Assembly: GCF_000686705.1 (NCBI RefSeq)
Contig: NZ_KK366004.1
Coordinates: 678,364-742,363 of the forward strand
Reading direction: 5' to 3'
Source: Clostridium hydrogeniformans DSM 21757
GTDB lineage: Bacteria; Bacillota; Clostridia; Clostridiales; Clostridiaceae
Length of the DNA stretch: 64,000 nucleotides
This document shows positions 45,831 through 56,866 of this stretch, in pieces. Positions within the stretch are counted from its first letter, which is position 1. Each line of letters begins with the position of its first letter. The notes below the pieces were generated by a model, which had not been told where the DNA came from, did not search any database, and worked only from the letters and a program-made list of their open reading frames with translations. Position numbers and translations under genes: made by a program.

Positions 45831-45850
45831 AATTGCAAGGAGGAATTTTT

Positions 45851-48800
45851 GTGAGTGTAGATATACTTACACCAATCATAAAAAATAATGATTCCTTAAA
45901 AGATGAATTAAAACTTAGTAGAATACAGTATTTTAAAAACAACGATACCTTAAGAGTTGTTTTTAAGTGTAAAAGAGACATAGAGGAATCTGTAGATTCA
46001 ATGATTAGAGAGAGTATAGCATCTAATATAGGGGAGTTTACCAATGTAGATATAGTATATTTTAAAGAACTTGAAAATGTAACTTTAGAAGAATTAGCTA
46101 TGAAATATTGGTTTGAGTTAACTAGTGTAGTTATTGAAAAAATCCCAGTATCTAAGGAACTTTTACATAAATGTGAAAGAGTTATTGAGAAGGATACATT
46201 AGTCCTTAAACATAGTAATGAATTTATGTGTAAGATGCTTAAAAGTAAAAGTCTTCAAGAAATTTTAAAGGCCAATATAAAAGATATGTTTGGGATAAGT
46301 TGTAGCATATCAATAGTATATGACTCAAGTGTTGGAATAGGTAGCAATTATACTGAGGAGAAAATAAAAGAGAATAACAATCTTGTTAAGAAAATTATGG
46401 AAAATAGGGTTTCCTCTCCTAAGGCTAAAAGTGATAATGCCTCAAATAAGGCAAAAGATCAAGGCAATAAATATGGAAATGGTAATAAATATCAAGGTAA
46501 AGATAAAGGGGATTCAAAAGTTAAGGATGAAAATGTACTATATGGAACTAGACAAATTACTGATGAAGTTTTAGATATTAATACCTTAACAGATAGTTCT
46601 GGAATTGTAACTATTTGTGGAGATATATTTAAAACTGATGTTATAGAAACCAAAAATGGTACTGTAATTTTCTCTTTCTTTATAACAGATTATACTAGTT
46701 CTATAACTGTAAAGTTCTTCCCTAAAAAAGATGTAGAAGAACTAATTAATAATATAAAGGCTGGTATAAGGGTTAAGGTAAAGGGAGAATGCTCTTATGA
46801 TATGTATTCAAGAGAGATAACTTTAAAGGCAAGAAATATAGTTAAAGTAGAACAGATTGAAAGAATGGATATCAGTGAGGAAAAGAGAGTAGAGCTTCAT
46901 ACCCATACCACAATGAGTACTATGGATGCAGTAAGCTCTCCAGGGAAAATAGTAGAGAGAGCTGCTAAATGGGGACATAAAGCTATTGCAATTACGGATC
47001 ATGGAGTAGTTCAGGCATATCCAGAGGCAATGGATACAGGGAAAAAACATGGAATTAAGATTATATATGGTGTTGAAGGATATCTTGTAAATAATGGAGC
47101 TCCTATAGTTCTTAAGGAAAGAGGTCAGACCATTAATGACTCCTACATAGTATTTGATATAGAAACTACAGGGTTTTCTAATCAAAATGATAAGATAATA
47201 GAAATAGGTGCAGTTAAAATAGAAGATGGAAATATTACAGATAGGTTTAGTAGACTTGTAAATCCAGAAAGGCCTATACCAGCAAAGATAGTAGAGCTTA
47301 CAAGTATTACAGAGAGTATGGTTGAGAATGAAGATACCATAGATATAGTATTAAAGGATTTTATAGAGTTTATAGGAGACAGTGTGGTTGTAGCTCATAA
47401 TGCAGCCTTTGATACATCTTTTATAAGAAAAAATGCTAAGGATTTAGGTTTAACTTTTGATAATTCAGTAATGGATACTATACCTCTTGCAAAATTTTTA
47501 TATCCTGAGCTTAAAAGATTTAAATTAAATGTTATAGCAAAACATTTAGGTATATCTCTTGAAAATCACCATAGGGCTGTAGATGATGCAGAAGCTACAG
47601 CAGAAATATTACTTCATTCTTTTAATATTTTAAAAGATGATAAGAATATAGAAACCTTAAGTGACTTAAATAAAGAGTTTTTAAGTAACATAGATATTAA
47701 GAAACTTCCTATGTACCATGTTATAATTTTAGCTAAAAATCAAGTAGGACTTAAGAATTTATATAAGCTAGTATCAAGTGCACATTTAGATAACTTCTTT
47801 AAAAAGCCAAGACTTCCTAAAACTCTAATAGAAGAGCATAGGGAAGGACTTATAATTGGATCAGCCTGTGAAAGTGGAGAACTTTTTAGAGGATTACTTG
47901 AAAATGTAGAAGAGGATGATATTGAAGAAATTTTAAACTTCTATGATTATTTAGAAATTCAACCTATAGATAATAATGAATTTTTAATAAGGGATGAGAA
48001 AGTTAAGGATAGAAAAGAATTAGAGAACTTAAATAGAAAAATATATAATCTGGGACAAAAATATTCAAAGCCTGTAGTAGCTACCTGTGATGTACACTTT
48101 TTAGATCCTAAGGATGAGATGTTTAGAAAAATAATACTTGCAGGTCAAGGATTTAGGGATGCAGATAATTCACCACCACTTTATTTTAGGACTACTAATG
48201 AGATGCTTAAAGAATTCTCCTATTTAGGGGAAGCAAAAGCTAGAGAAGTTGTAATTACAAATACTAATAAGGTTGCAGATATGATAGAGGACGTAAAACC
48301 AATACCTGATGAGACCTTCCCTCCTAAGATAGATGGGGCAGAGGAAGATATAAGAAATATGACTTTAGAAAAGGCTTATTCAATATATGGAAACCCTCTA
48401 CCAGAAGTAGTACAGAAAAGGCTTGATAAGGAACTTAATTCTATAATAAATAATGGCTATGCTGTTCTTTATTTAATAGCTCATAAGCTAGTGGCTAAGT
48501 CTCTTCAAGATGGATACTTAGTTGGATCAAGAGGATCTGTTGGATCATCTTTAGTTGCTACTATGACAGATATAACAGAGGTTAATGGATTACCACCTCA
48601 CTATGTATGTCCTAATTGCAAAAATAGTGAGTTTATATTAGATGGTTCTATAAGTTCTGGAGCGGATCTTCCCTCTAAAAGTTGTCCTAAATGTGATACA
48701 GAATTTATAAGAGAAGGTCATGATATACCATTTGAAACCTTCCTTGGATTTGAGGGGGATAAGGAGCCAGATATAGACCTTAACTTCTCAGGAGAATATC

Positions 48801-50188
48801 AGGCAGTGGTTCATAAGTATACAGAGGTTTTATTTGGTAAAGGTTATGTGTTTAAGGCTGGAACCATAGGTACTGTGGCGGAAAAAACAGCTTATGGATA
48901 TGTAAAGAAATATTTAGATGAAAGAGAAATAATAGTTCCTCAAGCAGAAATAGAGAGACTTACCATGGGATGTACAGGTATTAAAAGAACCACTGGACAG
49001 CATCCAGGAGGAATTATGGTTGTGCCAAGGGATAATGAAATTTTTAATTTTTGTCCAATACAACATCCAGCAGATGATAATGATACAGATATAATAACAA
49101 CCCATTTTGATTATCACTCTATAAGTGGTAGACTTCTGAAACTTGATATACTAGGTCATGATGATCCAACTATGATTAGAATGCTTCAAGACCTGACTGG
49201 GGTAGACCCTAAAACTATACCTTTAAATGATGAGATGGTTCTTAGTCTCTTTACAAAGCCTGATGCTTTAGGGATAACTAAGGAGGAACTAGAATGTGAA
49301 GTTGGAACCTATGGACTCCCAGAGTTTGGAACTAAATTTGTAAGGCAAATGCTACTTGACACAGAACCTAAAACTTTTTCTGATCTTGTGAGAATATCAG
49401 GACTTTCTCATGGTACTGATGTATGGCTTAATAATGCACAGTATTTTATAAAGGAAGGATACACTACCCTAAAGGATTGTATATCTACAAGAGATGATAT
49501 AATGGTATATCTTATATATAAAGGAGTTCCACCTAAGACTGCATTTACCATAATGGAAAAAGTCAGAAAAGGAAAAGGTCTTAAGGATGATGATATAAAG
49601 GTAATGAAGGAAAATAAAGTTCCGGACTGGTATATTGAATCCTGTAATAGGATAAAATACATGTTCCCAAAAGGGCATGCAGTTGCCTATGTTATGATGG
49701 CTGTGAGAATAGCTTATTTTAAGGTTCATTATCCAGAGGCATACTATGCAACATATTTTACTGTTAGAGCTGATGATTTTGATGCAGATCTTATAGTAAA
49801 GGGCGAGGGTGTTGTTAAAGATAAAATAAAAGAACTTAATAATCTTGGAAATAATATGACTCAGAAAGATAAAGGATCACTTACCGTTCTTGAAATATGC
49901 TATGAGATGTATAAAAGAGGAATTAAGTTTTTGAAGGTAGATTTATACAAGTCTAACGATGCAAAGTTTTTAATTGAAGAAGAGGGAATAAGACCTCCTA
50001 TAAGTGCACTTCAAGGAGTGGGAGAAAATGCTGCAAGGAGTATTATAGAGTGTAGAGACCAAGGGGAATTTATTTCAAAAGAGGATTTAAGACTTAGAGC
50101 TAAAGTAAGTAAGACTGTTATAGAAACCTTGAGTAATCATGGATGCTTAGAAGGTCTTTCAGAGACAAATCAGCTTAGTTTATTTTAA
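45851..50188 (+). CDS. polC: DNA polymerase III alpha subunit, Gram-positive PolC type
   Basis: A 1445-aa replicative polymerase with built-in 3'-5' proofreading. After an N-terminal domain and an OB fold come a PHP segment (ELHTHTTMS at about 347), a DEDDh exonuclease inserted in it (FDIETTGFS at about 434), the rest of PHP, a CPNC...CPKC zinc site (about 920-945), catalytic [12 protein letters not shown] (about 973), and the fingers/HhH C-terminus. GTG 45851 is 7 bases from AAGGAGG; the earlier TTG 45833 lies before that site and is rejected. Confidence 0.98.
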   Translation: MSVDILTPIIKNNDSLKDELKLSRIQYFKNNDTLRVVFKCKRDIEESVDSMIRESIASNIGEFTNVDIVYFKELENVTLEELAMKYWFELTSVVIEKIPVSKELLHKCERVIEKDTLVLKHSNEFMCKMLKSKSLQEILKANIKDMFGISCSISIVYDSSVGIGSNYTEEKIKENNNLVKKIMENRVSSPKAKSDNASNKAKDQGNKYGNGNKYQGKDKGDSKVKDENVLYGTRQITDEVLDINTLTDSSGIVTICGDIFKTDVIETKNGTVIFSFFITDYTSSITVKFFPKKDVEELINNIKAGIRVKVKGECSYDMYSREITLKARNIVKVEQIERMDISEEKRVELHTHTTMSTMDAVSSPGKIVERAAKWGHKAIAITDHGVVQAYPEAMDTGKKHGIKIIYGVEGYLVNNGAPIVLKERGQTINDSYIVFDIETTGFSNQNDKIIEIGAVKIEDGNITDRFSRLVNPERPIPAKIVELTSITESMVENEDTIDIVLKDFIEFIGDSVVVAHNAAFDTSFIRKNAKDLGLTFDNSVMDTIPLAKFLYPELKRFKLNVIAKHLGISLENHHRAVDDAEATAEILLHSFNILKDDKNIETLSDLNKEFLSNIDIKKLPMYHVIILAKNQVGLKNLYKLVSSAHLDNFFKKPRLPKTLIEEHREGLIIGSACESGELFRGLLENVEEDDIEEILNFYDYLEIQPIDNNEFLIRDEKVKDRKELENLNRKIYNLGQKYSKPVVATCDVHFLDPKDEMFRKIILAGQGFRDADNSPPLYFRTTNEMLKEFSYLGEAKAREVVITNTNKVADMIEDVKPIPDETFPPKIDGAEEDIRNMTLEKAYSIYGNPLPEVVQKRLDKELNSIINNGYAVLYLIAHKLVAKSLQDGYLVGSRGSVGSSLVATMTDITEVNGLPPHYVCPNCKNSEFILDGSISSGADLPSKSCPKCDTEFIREGHDIPFETFLGFEGDKEPDIDLNFSGEYQAVVHKYTEVLFGKGYVFKAGTIGTVAEKTAYGYVKKYLDEREIIVPQAEIERLTMGCTGIKRTTGQHPGGIMVVPRDNEIFNFCPIQHPADDNDTDIITTHFDYHSISGRLLKLDILGHDDPTMIRMLQDLTGVDPKTIPLNDEMVLSLFTKPDALGITKEELECEVGTYGLPEFGTKFVRQMLLDTEPKTFSDLVRISGLSHGTDVWLNNAQYFIKEGYTTLKDCISTRDDIMVYLIYKGVPPKTAFTIMEKVRKGKGLKDDDIKVMKENKVPDWYIESCNRIKYMFPKGHAVAYVMMAVRIAYFKVHYPEAYYATYFTVRADDFDADLIVKGEGVVKDKIKELNNLGNNMTQKDKGSLTVLEICYEMYKRGIKFLKVDLYKSNDAKFLIEEEGIRPPISALQGVGENAARSIIECRDQGEFISKEDLRLRAKVSKTVIETLSNHGCLEGLSETNQLSLF

Positions 50189-50202
50189 TTTCCGAAATTT
50201 AC

Positions 50203-50231
50203 TTGTATTAATTATTTAAGTATGCTACAAT
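50203..50231 (+). promoter_or_regulatory. Sigma-A promoter for the rimP-nusA-infB operon
   Basis: TTGTAT (50203-50208), 17-bp spacer, TACAAT (50226-50231), 15 bp after the polC stop. It lies upstream of both terminators that precede rimP, so those terminators are within the operon leader. Confidence 0.6.
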
Positions 50232-50259
50232 GTAATCATATCATGCTATATTTGAGACA

Positions 50260-50292
50260 TTAAGGAGTGGGTCTTAAGCCCGCTCTTTCTAT
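50260..50292 (+). terminator. First leader terminator before rimP
   Basis: GAGTGGG pairs with CCCGCTC (wobble pairs) around a short TCTTAAG-containing loop, followed by an interrupted U-tract (TTTCTATTTG). The poor U-tract is the kind that needs NusA to terminate well. Confidence 0.65.
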
Positions 50293-50296
50293 TTGT

Positions 50297-50327
50297 AAAA
50301 AACGCAACTACCAGGTTGCGTTTTTCG
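50297..50327 (+). terminator. Second leader terminator before rimP
   Basis: AAAAACGCAAC pairs with GTTGCGTTTTT around a TACCAG-type loop, with the U-tract running through the 3' arm. Strong and canonical. With the first terminator it forms a tandem pair within about 70 bp. Confidence 0.85.
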
Positions 50328-50421
50328 TTAATTATTTTTAATATTTTAAAATTGAACTTAATTACATATATTTACTTGTAAATGTGAAAAACTATAAATA
50401 ACATAGTTAGGAGGGATATAT

Positions 50422-50883
50422 ATGAAAAAAGAAGAATTAGTAGCAGATTTAAAGGGAATATTAGTACCAGTGATAGAAAAACTAGGATATGAGGTTTATC
50501 ACATAGAATATGTAAAAGAAGATAAAGAATATTATTTAAGGATATATATTGACAATGAAGAAGGAATATCACTAGATAATTGCGAAAAGGTAAGTAGAGC
50601 ACTAAGTGAGGTATTAGATGACAAGGATCCTATAAGTGACTTCTACTACTTAGAAGTATCATCACCAGGAATGAATAGATTTTTACATACTTCTAAGCAT
50701 TTACAAGATAATATAGAAAAGAATGTTTTAGTTAAATTAAATAAAAGCTTAAATAGTAAAAAAGCTTATAAGGGGAATTTAAAGTCCTTTGATGATATGT
50801 ATTTAAATATAATCTTAGAAGATGGTAATGAATTAACAATAAATAGAGAAAATATAAAATCTATTAATGTAGAAGCATTTTAG
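50422..50883 (+). CDS. rimP: Ribosome maturation factor RimP
   Basis: A 153-aa 30S assembly factor. N-terminal alpha/beta domain (LGYEVYHIEYVKEDKEYYLRIYIDNEEGISLDNCEKVSRAL) and C-terminal SH3-like domain; YLEVSSPGMNRFL is the family signature. AGGAGGG precedes the ATG. It heads the rimP-nusA-ylxR-ylxQ-infB-rbfA operon. Confidence 0.96.
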   Translation: MKKEELVADLKGILVPVIEKLGYEVYHIEYVKEDKEYYLRIYIDNEEGISLDNCEKVSRALSEVLDDKDPISDFYYLEVSSPGMNRFLHTSKHLQDNIEKNVLVKLNKSLNSKKAYKGNLKSFDDMYLNIILEDGNELTINRENIKSINVEAF

Positions 50884-50914
50884 TGGGGAGTTTTAAAAAG
50901 GAGGTTATTATAAG

Positions 50915-51958
50915 ATGAATGAAGAATTTATAAGTGCATTAAAGGATATAGTCAAGGAGAAGGGTATAAGTGAGGATTTAATATTTTCTACTTTAGAAGA
51001 TGCGCTTATAGCAGCTTATAAAAAAAATTACTCAAATAGTGCAGCCCAAAATGTTCGAGTGAGTATGGATAGAGAAAGCGGAGAAATACATGTATATTCT
51101 CAAAAAGAAGTAGTGGAAGAAGTTTATGATGATGTTATAGAAATAAGCTTAGAAGATGCAAAAGCGGTAAGTCCAAGATATGAACTTGAAGATATAGTTG
51201 AAATAGAAGTAACACCTAGAAACTTTGGAAGAGTAGCAGCTCAACTTGCAAAACAAGTAGTAGTACAAAGAATAAAGGAAGCGGAAAGAACTATAGTATA
51301 TAATGAGTTTATAGAAAAAGAATATGATATAATAACTGGAGTCATAAGTAGAAAAGATAGAAATAATATATATGTAGATCTTGGAAAAGTAGAAGCAGCC
51401 CTTGGACCAAATGAGCAGATATTAGGTGAAGAATATAATTTTAATGATAAACTAAAGTTATATATAGTTGAAGTTAAAAACACAACAAAGGGTGCTCAAG
51501 TGGTAGTTTCTAGAACTCATCCTGGCCTTGTAAAAAGATTATTTGAGCTTGAAGTTCCAGAAATATATGAAGGCGTAGTTGAAATAAAAAGTATTGCAAG
51601 AGAAGCCGGATCTAGAACAAAGATATCAGTTTCATCAAATGACGAAAGTGTTGATGCTATGGGAGCTTGTGTTGGACCTAAGGGATCTAGAGTTCAAAAT
51701 ATAGTAAACGAACTTAGAAATGAAAAGATAGATATAATAAAATATAGTAAACTTCCAGAAGAGTATATAGCTAATGCCTTAAGTCCAGCAAAAGTTTTAG
51801 AAGTATCTGTAAATGAGGAAGGAAAGTCAGCAAGAGTTGTTGTTGATGATAGTCAATTATCCTTAGCTATAGGTAAAGAAGGACAGAATGCAAGACTTGC
51901 AGCTAAGCTTACAGGATGGAAGATAGATATAAAAAGTAAATCACAAGTTACAGAATAA
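50915..51958 (+). CDS. nusA: Transcription termination/antitermination factor NusA
   Basis: A 347-aa protein that binds RNA polymerase and modulates pausing and termination. N-terminal RNAP-binding domain (1-125), S1 domain (about 133-200), then KH1 and KH2 (VGPKGSRVQNIVNEL and IGKEGQNARLAAKLTGWKIDI). It lacks the acidic C-terminal repeats of E. coli NusA, as usual in Firmicutes. Confidence 0.98.
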   Translation: MNEEFISALKDIVKEKGISEDLIFSTLEDALIAAYKKNYSNSAAQNVRVSMDRESGEIHVYSQKEVVEEVYDDVIEISLEDAKAVSPRYELEDIVEIEVTPRNFGRVAAQLAKQVVVQRIKEAERTIVYNEFIEKEYDIITGVISRKDRNNIYVDLGKVEAALGPNEQILGEEYNFNDKLKLYIVEVKNTTKGAQVVVSRTHPGLVKRLFELEVPEIYEGVVEIKSIAREAGSRTKISVSSNDESVDAMGACVGPKGSRVQNIVNELRNEKIDIIKYSKLPEEYIANALSPAKVLEVSVNEEGKSARVVVDDSQLSLAIGKEGQNARLAAKLTGWKIDIKSKSQVTE

Positions 51959-51977
51959 TTTCTAAGGGGTGATAAGA

Positions 51978-52247
51978 ATGAAAGTAAAGAAAATACCTCA
52001 AAGAATGTGTAATGGTTGTATGGAGATGAAACCTAAAAAGGAGCTCATAAGAATAGTGAAAAGTCCAGAAGGTGATGTTTCTTTAGACTTAACTGGTAAA
52101 AAGCCAGGAAGAGGAGCATATATTTGCAAAAGTGAAGCATGCTTAGAGAAAGCTTTTAAGTCTAAAAGACTAAATAAAAACCTTGAGACTAACATAAAAG
52201 AAGACATATATGCTTCTTTAAAGGAAGAGATAGATAATGAGAAATAA
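51978..52247 (+). CDS. ylxR: YlxR family RNA-binding protein (RnpM-like)
   Basis: An 89-aa protein with the DUF448 fold: RMCNGCMEMKPKKELIRIVKSPEG and GRGAYICKSEACLEKAFKSKRL. Recent Bacillus work links YlxR/RnpM to RNase P. GTG 51969 is in frame but inside AAGGGGTGAT, so ATG 51978 is chosen. Overlaps ylxQ by 11 bp. Confidence 0.93.
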   Translation: MKVKKIPQRMCNGCMEMKPKKELIRIVKSPEGDVSLDLTGKKPGRGAYICKSEACLEKAFKSKRLNKNLETNIKEDIYASLKEEIDNEK

Positions 52248-52587
52248 ATTTTATAACTTTTTAGGTTTAACTAAAAGAGCTGGAAACCTTTTAGAAGGTT
52301 ACAATAAATGTGAAGAGTATATTAGAAGAAAAAGACCTTGTTTGATAATACTTGCAAAGGAAATATCTAATAACTCAAGAGATAAGTTTTTAAGATACTG
52401 TACAGAGAAGAATGTACCAGTAATAGAAAACTTACCAAAGGAAGAACTAGGAAATGCCTTAGGAAGAGAAGAACTTAAAGTTTTATGTGTTACAGATAGT
52501 AACATGGCAACAAAACTTTTAGAGCTAAGGAAAAGCCTAGAGTCGGAGATAAATTTTATCGGGGGTGAAGAGTCGTGTCAAAAATAA
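52237..52587 (+). CDS. ylxQ: L7Ae-family ribosomal protein YlxQ
   Basis: A 116-aa kink-turn-binding protein ([48 protein letters not shown]; key L7Ae features AGNL and LAxD-like). Overlaps both ylxR (11 bp) and infB (13 bp), so all three are tightly coupled. Exact RNA partner not shown. Confidence 0.93.
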   Translation: MRNKFYNFLGLTKRAGNLLEGYNKCEEYIRRKRPCLIILAKEISNNSRDKFLRYCTEKNVPVIENLPKEELGNALGREELKVLCVTDSNMATKLLELRKSLESEINFIGGEESCQK

Positions 52588-54650
52588 GAGTATATGAATT
52601 AGCAAAAGAGTTAGAAGTTTCAAGTAAAGACCTTATAACTCTTCTAATGGACGAATTCAGTATTGAAGTAAAAAATCATATGAGTGTCATTGAAGAGGAA
52701 GATGCGGAACTTATAAAGGAATTAATAGAGGAAAATAAAAAGAATAATCCTGTAGAAGATAAAAAAGGATTAGTAGAAGAATACGAGGACATGGTTTCTG
52801 AAGAAGTAAACCGTGGACAAAAGAATAAACCAAGAAAAACTAATAAGAAGCAACAAAAAGCTACAGAAGAAGCAGAAGACAATAATGATGAAAACACTGT
52901 AATAGAGATAGGTGAAACTATTCTTGTTAAAGAGTTTATAGAAAAGCTAAATAAACCTCAATCAGAGGTAATAAAGGCATTAATCTTTGCAGGAGTTATG
53001 GCTAACTTAAATCAAGAGATAGATTTTGAAACAGCAGAGAAAGTTGCTGAAAAATTTGAAATGATTATTACAAAAAAAGAAGAAGATACTCATACCCTTG
53101 AGGAAACAGAAGATGATATCTTAGATGATGAAAATGTAATTAAGAGACCACCAATAGTAACTGTTATGGGACACGTTGACCATGGTAAGACTTCTCTTCT
53201 TGATGCAATAAGAAAGGCACAAGTAACAGAGTCAGAAGCAGGTGGAATAACTCAACATATAGGTGCTTATACTGTAGATGTAAAGGGAGAAAAGGTTACA
53301 TTTTTAGATACACCAGGCCATGAAGCTTTTACAGCTATGAGAGCTCGTGGAGCTCAAGTAACAGATATAGTTATATTAGTTGTTGCAGCTGATGATGGAA
53401 TAATGCCTCAAACAAAAGAAGCAATAAATCACTGTAAGGCTGCAAAAGTTCCAATGATTATAGCTATAAATAAGATGGATAAACCAAGTGCGAATCCTGA
53501 CAGAGTAAAACAAGAACTTACAGAGTTTGGACTTATACCAGAAGATTGGGGCGGAGATACTGTATGTGTACCAGTGTCAGCTAGAACAAAAGAAGGTATA
53601 GAAGATCTTTTAGAAATGGTTATTTTAGCTGCTGAAGTTGAAGAGCTTATAGCTAATCCTCAAAGAAAAGCAAGAGGTACAGTAATTGAAGCTCAACTTG
53701 ATAAGGGTAGAGGAGCAGTTGCTAGCTTACTTGTTCAAAATGGAACTTTAAATGTAGGAGATTCTATTTTAGTTGGAAATACTTATGGTAGAATAAGAGC
53801 TATGTTTGATGATAAAGGAAAGAAAATTAAATCAGCAGGCCCTTCAATACCAGTGGAAGTACTAGGATTATCTGATGTACCAGCAGCGGGAGATAGATTT
53901 AATGTAGTTAAGGATGAAAAGACTGCTAGAAATATGGCTGAGTCTAGAAAAGATAAGATAAAAGAAGAGCAGTTTAGAAGTTCTAATAGAGTATCTCTTG
54001 AAGATTTATATAGTCAAATTCAAGAAGGAAAAGTTAAAGAACTTGCTATAATAGTAAAAGCAGATGTTCAAGGATCTGTTGAAGCTATAAAGGCTTCTCT
54101 TGAAAAACTATCTACAGATGATGTTAAGGTAAGAGTAATCCATGGTGGTGTTGGAGCTATAACTGAAACAGATATAACTCTTGCAGCAGCATCTAATGCT
54201 ATAGTTATAGGATTTAATGTAAGGCCTGATGGAAATGCACAAGTGGCATCAGAAAAAGAAGGTGTATATGTTAAGTCATATAGAGTAATATATGAAGCCA
54301 TAGAAGATGTTAAATCAGCTATGATAGGACTTCTTGATCCAGAATATAAGGAAGTTGTACTTGGAAATGTTGAAGTAAGACAGACTTATAAAATATCAAG
54401 TGTTGGAACTATAGCAGGATGTTATGTATTAAATGGAAAAATAGCTAGAAATAGTGATGTTAGAGTAATAAGAGATGGAATAGTTATTCTTGAGGGTAAA
54501 TTAGCATCATTAAAGAGATTTAAGGATGATGCTAAAGAAGTAAACTCAGGATACGAGTGTGGATTAAGCATTGAAAAGTTCAATGATCTTAAAGAAGGAG
54601 ATATAATAGAAGCCTTCACTATGGAAGAAATAAAAAGAAAAGAGCTATAA
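52575..54650 (+). CDS. infB: Translation initiation factor IF-2
   Basis: A 691-aa GTPase that positions initiator tRNA on the ribosome. IF2N domains at both ends of an acidic/lysine-rich linker (about 1-190) come before the G domain with GHVDHGKT (199-206), DTPGHEAF and NKMDKP, then the IF2 beta-barrels and fMet-tRNA-binding C-terminus ([24 protein letters not shown]). GTG start. Shorter N-terminus than in many bacteria, typical of clostridia. Confidence 0.98.
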   Translation: MSKIRVYELAKELEVSSKDLITLLMDEFSIEVKNHMSVIEEEDAELIKELIEENKKNNPVEDKKGLVEEYEDMVSEEVNRGQKNKPRKTNKKQQKATEEAEDNNDENTVIEIGETILVKEFIEKLNKPQSEVIKALIFAGVMANLNQEIDFETAEKVAEKFEMIITKKEEDTHTLEETEDDILDDENVIKRPPIVTVMGHVDHGKTSLLDAIRKAQVTESEAGGITQHIGAYTVDVKGEKVTFLDTPGHEAFTAMRARGAQVTDIVILVVAADDGIMPQTKEAINHCKAAKVPMIIAINKMDKPSANPDRVKQELTEFGLIPEDWGGDTVCVPVSARTKEGIEDLLEMVILAAEVEELIANPQRKARGTVIEAQLDKGRGAVASLLVQNGTLNVGDSILVGNTYGRIRAMFDDKGKKIKSAGPSIPVEVLGLSDVPAAGDRFNVVKDEKTARNMAESRKDKIKEEQFRSSNRVSLEDLYSQIQEGKVKELAIIVKADVQGSVEAIKASLEKLSTDDVKVRVIHGGVGAITETDITLAAASNAIVIGFNVRPDGNAQVASEKEGVYVKSYRVIYEAIEDVKSAMIGLLDPEYKEVVLGNVEVRQTYKISSVGTIAGCYVLNGKIARNSDVRVIRDGIVILEGKLASLKRFKDDAKEVNSGYECGLSIEKFNDLKEGDIIEAFTMEEIKRKEL

Positions 54651-54664
54651 AAGGAGAGATTCTC

Positions 54665-55015
54665 TTGGCTAATTATAGAAGTGGAAGAATAAATGAAGAA
54701 GTAAAGAAAGAGTTAAGTGAAATCATAAGATATGAAATTAAAGATCCAAGGCTTACGGCTATGATAAGCATAACTCAAGTAGATGTTACTAAGGATCTTA
54801 AATATGCAAAGGTATATATAAGTATTTTTGGTAAGGAAGAAGAAAAAGAAACTTGTCTTAATATATTAAAGAGTTCTAAAGGGTTTATGAGAAGAGCGCT
54901 TGGAAACAGAATAAAACTAAGATGTGTACCAGAGCTTATTATAGAACTTGATAATTCTATAGAACATGGAATGTATATAGATTCTTTAATCCATAAGATA
55001 AAGGAGAATAAGTAA
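54665..55015 (+). CDS. rbfA: 30S ribosome-binding factor RbfA
   Basis: A 116-aa cold-shock and 16S maturation factor (YRSGRINEEVKKELSEIIRYEIKDPRLTAMISITQVDVTKDLKYAKVYISIFG; key features DPR and AKVYIS). TTG start behind AAAAGGAGAG. nrnA starts 2 bp after its stop. Confidence 0.96.
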   Translation: MANYRSGRINEEVKKELSEIIRYEIKDPRLTAMISITQVDVTKDLKYAKVYISIFGKEEEKETCLNILKSSKGFMRRALGNRIKLRCVPELIIELDNSIEHGMYIDSLIHKIKENK

Positions 55016-55017
55016 AT

Positions 55018-55980
55018 ATGAAAGATGTGGTAAAGTTAATAGAAGACTTTGAGAATATTGCTATAACTTACCATACTTCACCTGATGGAGATGCTCTAGG
55101 AAGTGCCCTTGCACTTCTTAGGGCATTAAAAAAAGCTAAAAAAAATGTTTATATAATATCCAAGGATGTAATATCTAAAGATTTTAGCTTTTTAGGTTAT
55201 GATGATCATATAAAGGGTGATGTGGTAGAGGCAAGAAAGGATACTCAGTGCCTAATTACAGTAGACTGTGGAAATGTAGAGAGGCTTTCAGGAAACTTTG
55301 ATTTTTCAAATAGATGGTATAAGATAATAAATATTGACCACCATTTGTCTAATGATAATTTTGGAGATATAAATTACGTAGATACTAAGGCAGCTGCTAC
55401 AGCAGAAATAATTTTTAAACTTATAAAAGAACTAAATATAGAAATGGATAAGGATATTGCAATGTGCCTATACACTTCTTTATTAACAGATACAGGAGTA
55501 TTTAAGCATTCAGGAACTAGTAAGACCACCCATTACATAGCAGGAGAACTTATAGACACAGGTATAGATTTTACTAATATTCATAGAGCTTTATTTGAGA
55601 ATAAGCCCTATGAAAAAATAAAACTTTATGGAAAAGCAATAGAATCTATGAGACTTTTAATGGATAAAAAATTATGCATTATTAATATAACAGAAAAAAT
55701 GTTTAAAGATTTAGGAATAGAAGGATCCGTAGATACTTCAGATGTATTACATTTTGGAAGTGAAATAGATACTGCAGAAGTAGTTTTATTATTGAAGGAA
55801 GCAGAAGAAGGAATAAAGGTCAGTTTAAGATCCAAAAATTATTTTGATGTAAGAGAAGTAGCTGAAAGCTTTGGTGGTGGTGGACACACTAAGGCATCAG
55901 GATGCATGATAAAGGGTGTTACTATTAAAGAGGCAGAAGAGAAGATTTTACATGCAATTAGCAAGATAGGATTTAGGTAG
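55018..55980 (+). CDS. nrnA: DHH-family oligoribonuclease/pAp phosphatase NrnA
   Basis: A 320-aa enzyme that degrades short RNA oligomers and 3'-phosphoadenosine 5'-phosphate. Motifs HTSPDGDALGSALAL, DCGN, DHH (NIDHHLSND) and the C-terminal DHHA1 GGGGHTKASG are complete. It starts 2 bp after rbfA; truB begins immediately after its stop. Confidence 0.96.
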   Translation: MKDVVKLIEDFENIAITYHTSPDGDALGSALALLRALKKAKKNVYIISKDVISKDFSFLGYDDHIKGDVVEARKDTQCLITVDCGNVERLSGNFDFSNRWYKIINIDHHLSNDNFGDINYVDTKAAATAEIIFKLIKELNIEMDKDIAMCLYTSLLTDTGVFKHSGTSKTTHYIAGELIDTGIDFTNIHRALFENKPYEKIKLYGKAIESMRLLMDKKLCIINITEKMFKDLGIEGSVDTSDVLHFGSEIDTAEVVLLLKEAEEGIKVSLRSKNYFDVREVAESFGGGGHTKASGCMIKGVTIKEAEEKILHAISKIGFR

Positions 55981-56856
55981 ATGAATGGAGTAATTAATAT
56001 ATATAAACCAGAAGGACTTACCTCTTTTGATGTAGTAAGACAGGTAAGGAAAATATGTGGAACCTCAAAGGTTGGACACACAGGAACTTTAGATCCCTTA
56101 GCTAGTGGAGTTCTGCCTATATGTATAGGTAAGGGAACTAAACTTGTGGATTATATAATGGAAGGAAGAAAAACTTATAAGGCAGAGTTAAAGCTTGGAC
56201 AGGTTACTGATACCTATGATAGGGAAGGTAAAGTCATAAGGGAAAATAGCTATGAACATATAAGTAAAGAAGTAATAGAAAATGTAATAAATTCTTTTCA
56301 AAAAGAATATAGTCAGATACCCCCTATGTATTCTGCTATAAAAATAAACGGAAAGAAACTTTATGATTTAGCAAGACAAGGTATAGAAGTTGAAAGAAAA
56401 GGTAGAAATGTAGTAATATATAAAGTAGAAATACTAAATATAAATAAACCTTTTGTAGAATTTAGAGTTTTATGCTCTAAGGGAACCTATATAAGAAGTC
56501 TTTGTTATGATATTGGAGAAACTCTAGGATGTGGTGCTTATATGACTAAACTAGAGAGGGAAGCTACTGGAACATTCAATATTGAAAACTCTATTAATAT
56601 AGAAGATCTTAATAGAGATAAATTAGAAGCTAGTCTCATATCTTTAGAAGATTCCTTAGGAGATTACCCATACATAAAGGTAAGTGAAAAGTTTGAAAAG
56701 CTTCTTATTAATGGAGTTACTATAATGGATAAGAGCTTTTATAAAGAAAAGATAGAAGAGAATAAGCTTTATAGGGTCCATGGAAGTAATGATGAGTTAA
56801 TAGGACTAGGAAAAAAACTTGAAAATGGGTTTAAAATAATAAAGTTACTGTTATAG
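55981..56856 (+). CDS. truB: tRNA pseudouridine(55) synthase
   Basis: A 291-aa enzyme making pseudouridine 55 in the tRNA T-loop. GTLDPLASGVLPICIG with catalytic Asp38, YKAELKLGQVTDTYDREG and YIRSLCYDIGE are present, followed by a small PUA-like C-terminus. ATG follows the nrnA stop with no gap; the weak ribosome site TAGGTAG suggests coupling. Confidence 0.97.
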   Translation: MNGVINIYKPEGLTSFDVVRQVRKICGTSKVGHTGTLDPLASGVLPICIGKGTKLVDYIMEGRKTYKAELKLGQVTDTYDREGKVIRENSYEHISKEVIENVINSFQKEYSQIPPMYSAIKINGKKLYDLARQGIEVERKGRNVVIYKVEILNINKPFVEFRVLCSKGTYIRSLCYDIGETLGCGAYMTKLEREATGTFNIENSINIEDLNRDKLEASLISLEDSLGDYPYIKVSEKFEKLLINGVTIMDKSFYKEKIEENKLYRVHGSNDELIGLGKKLENGFKIIKLLL

Positions 56857-56866
56857 GGGGACGGCT

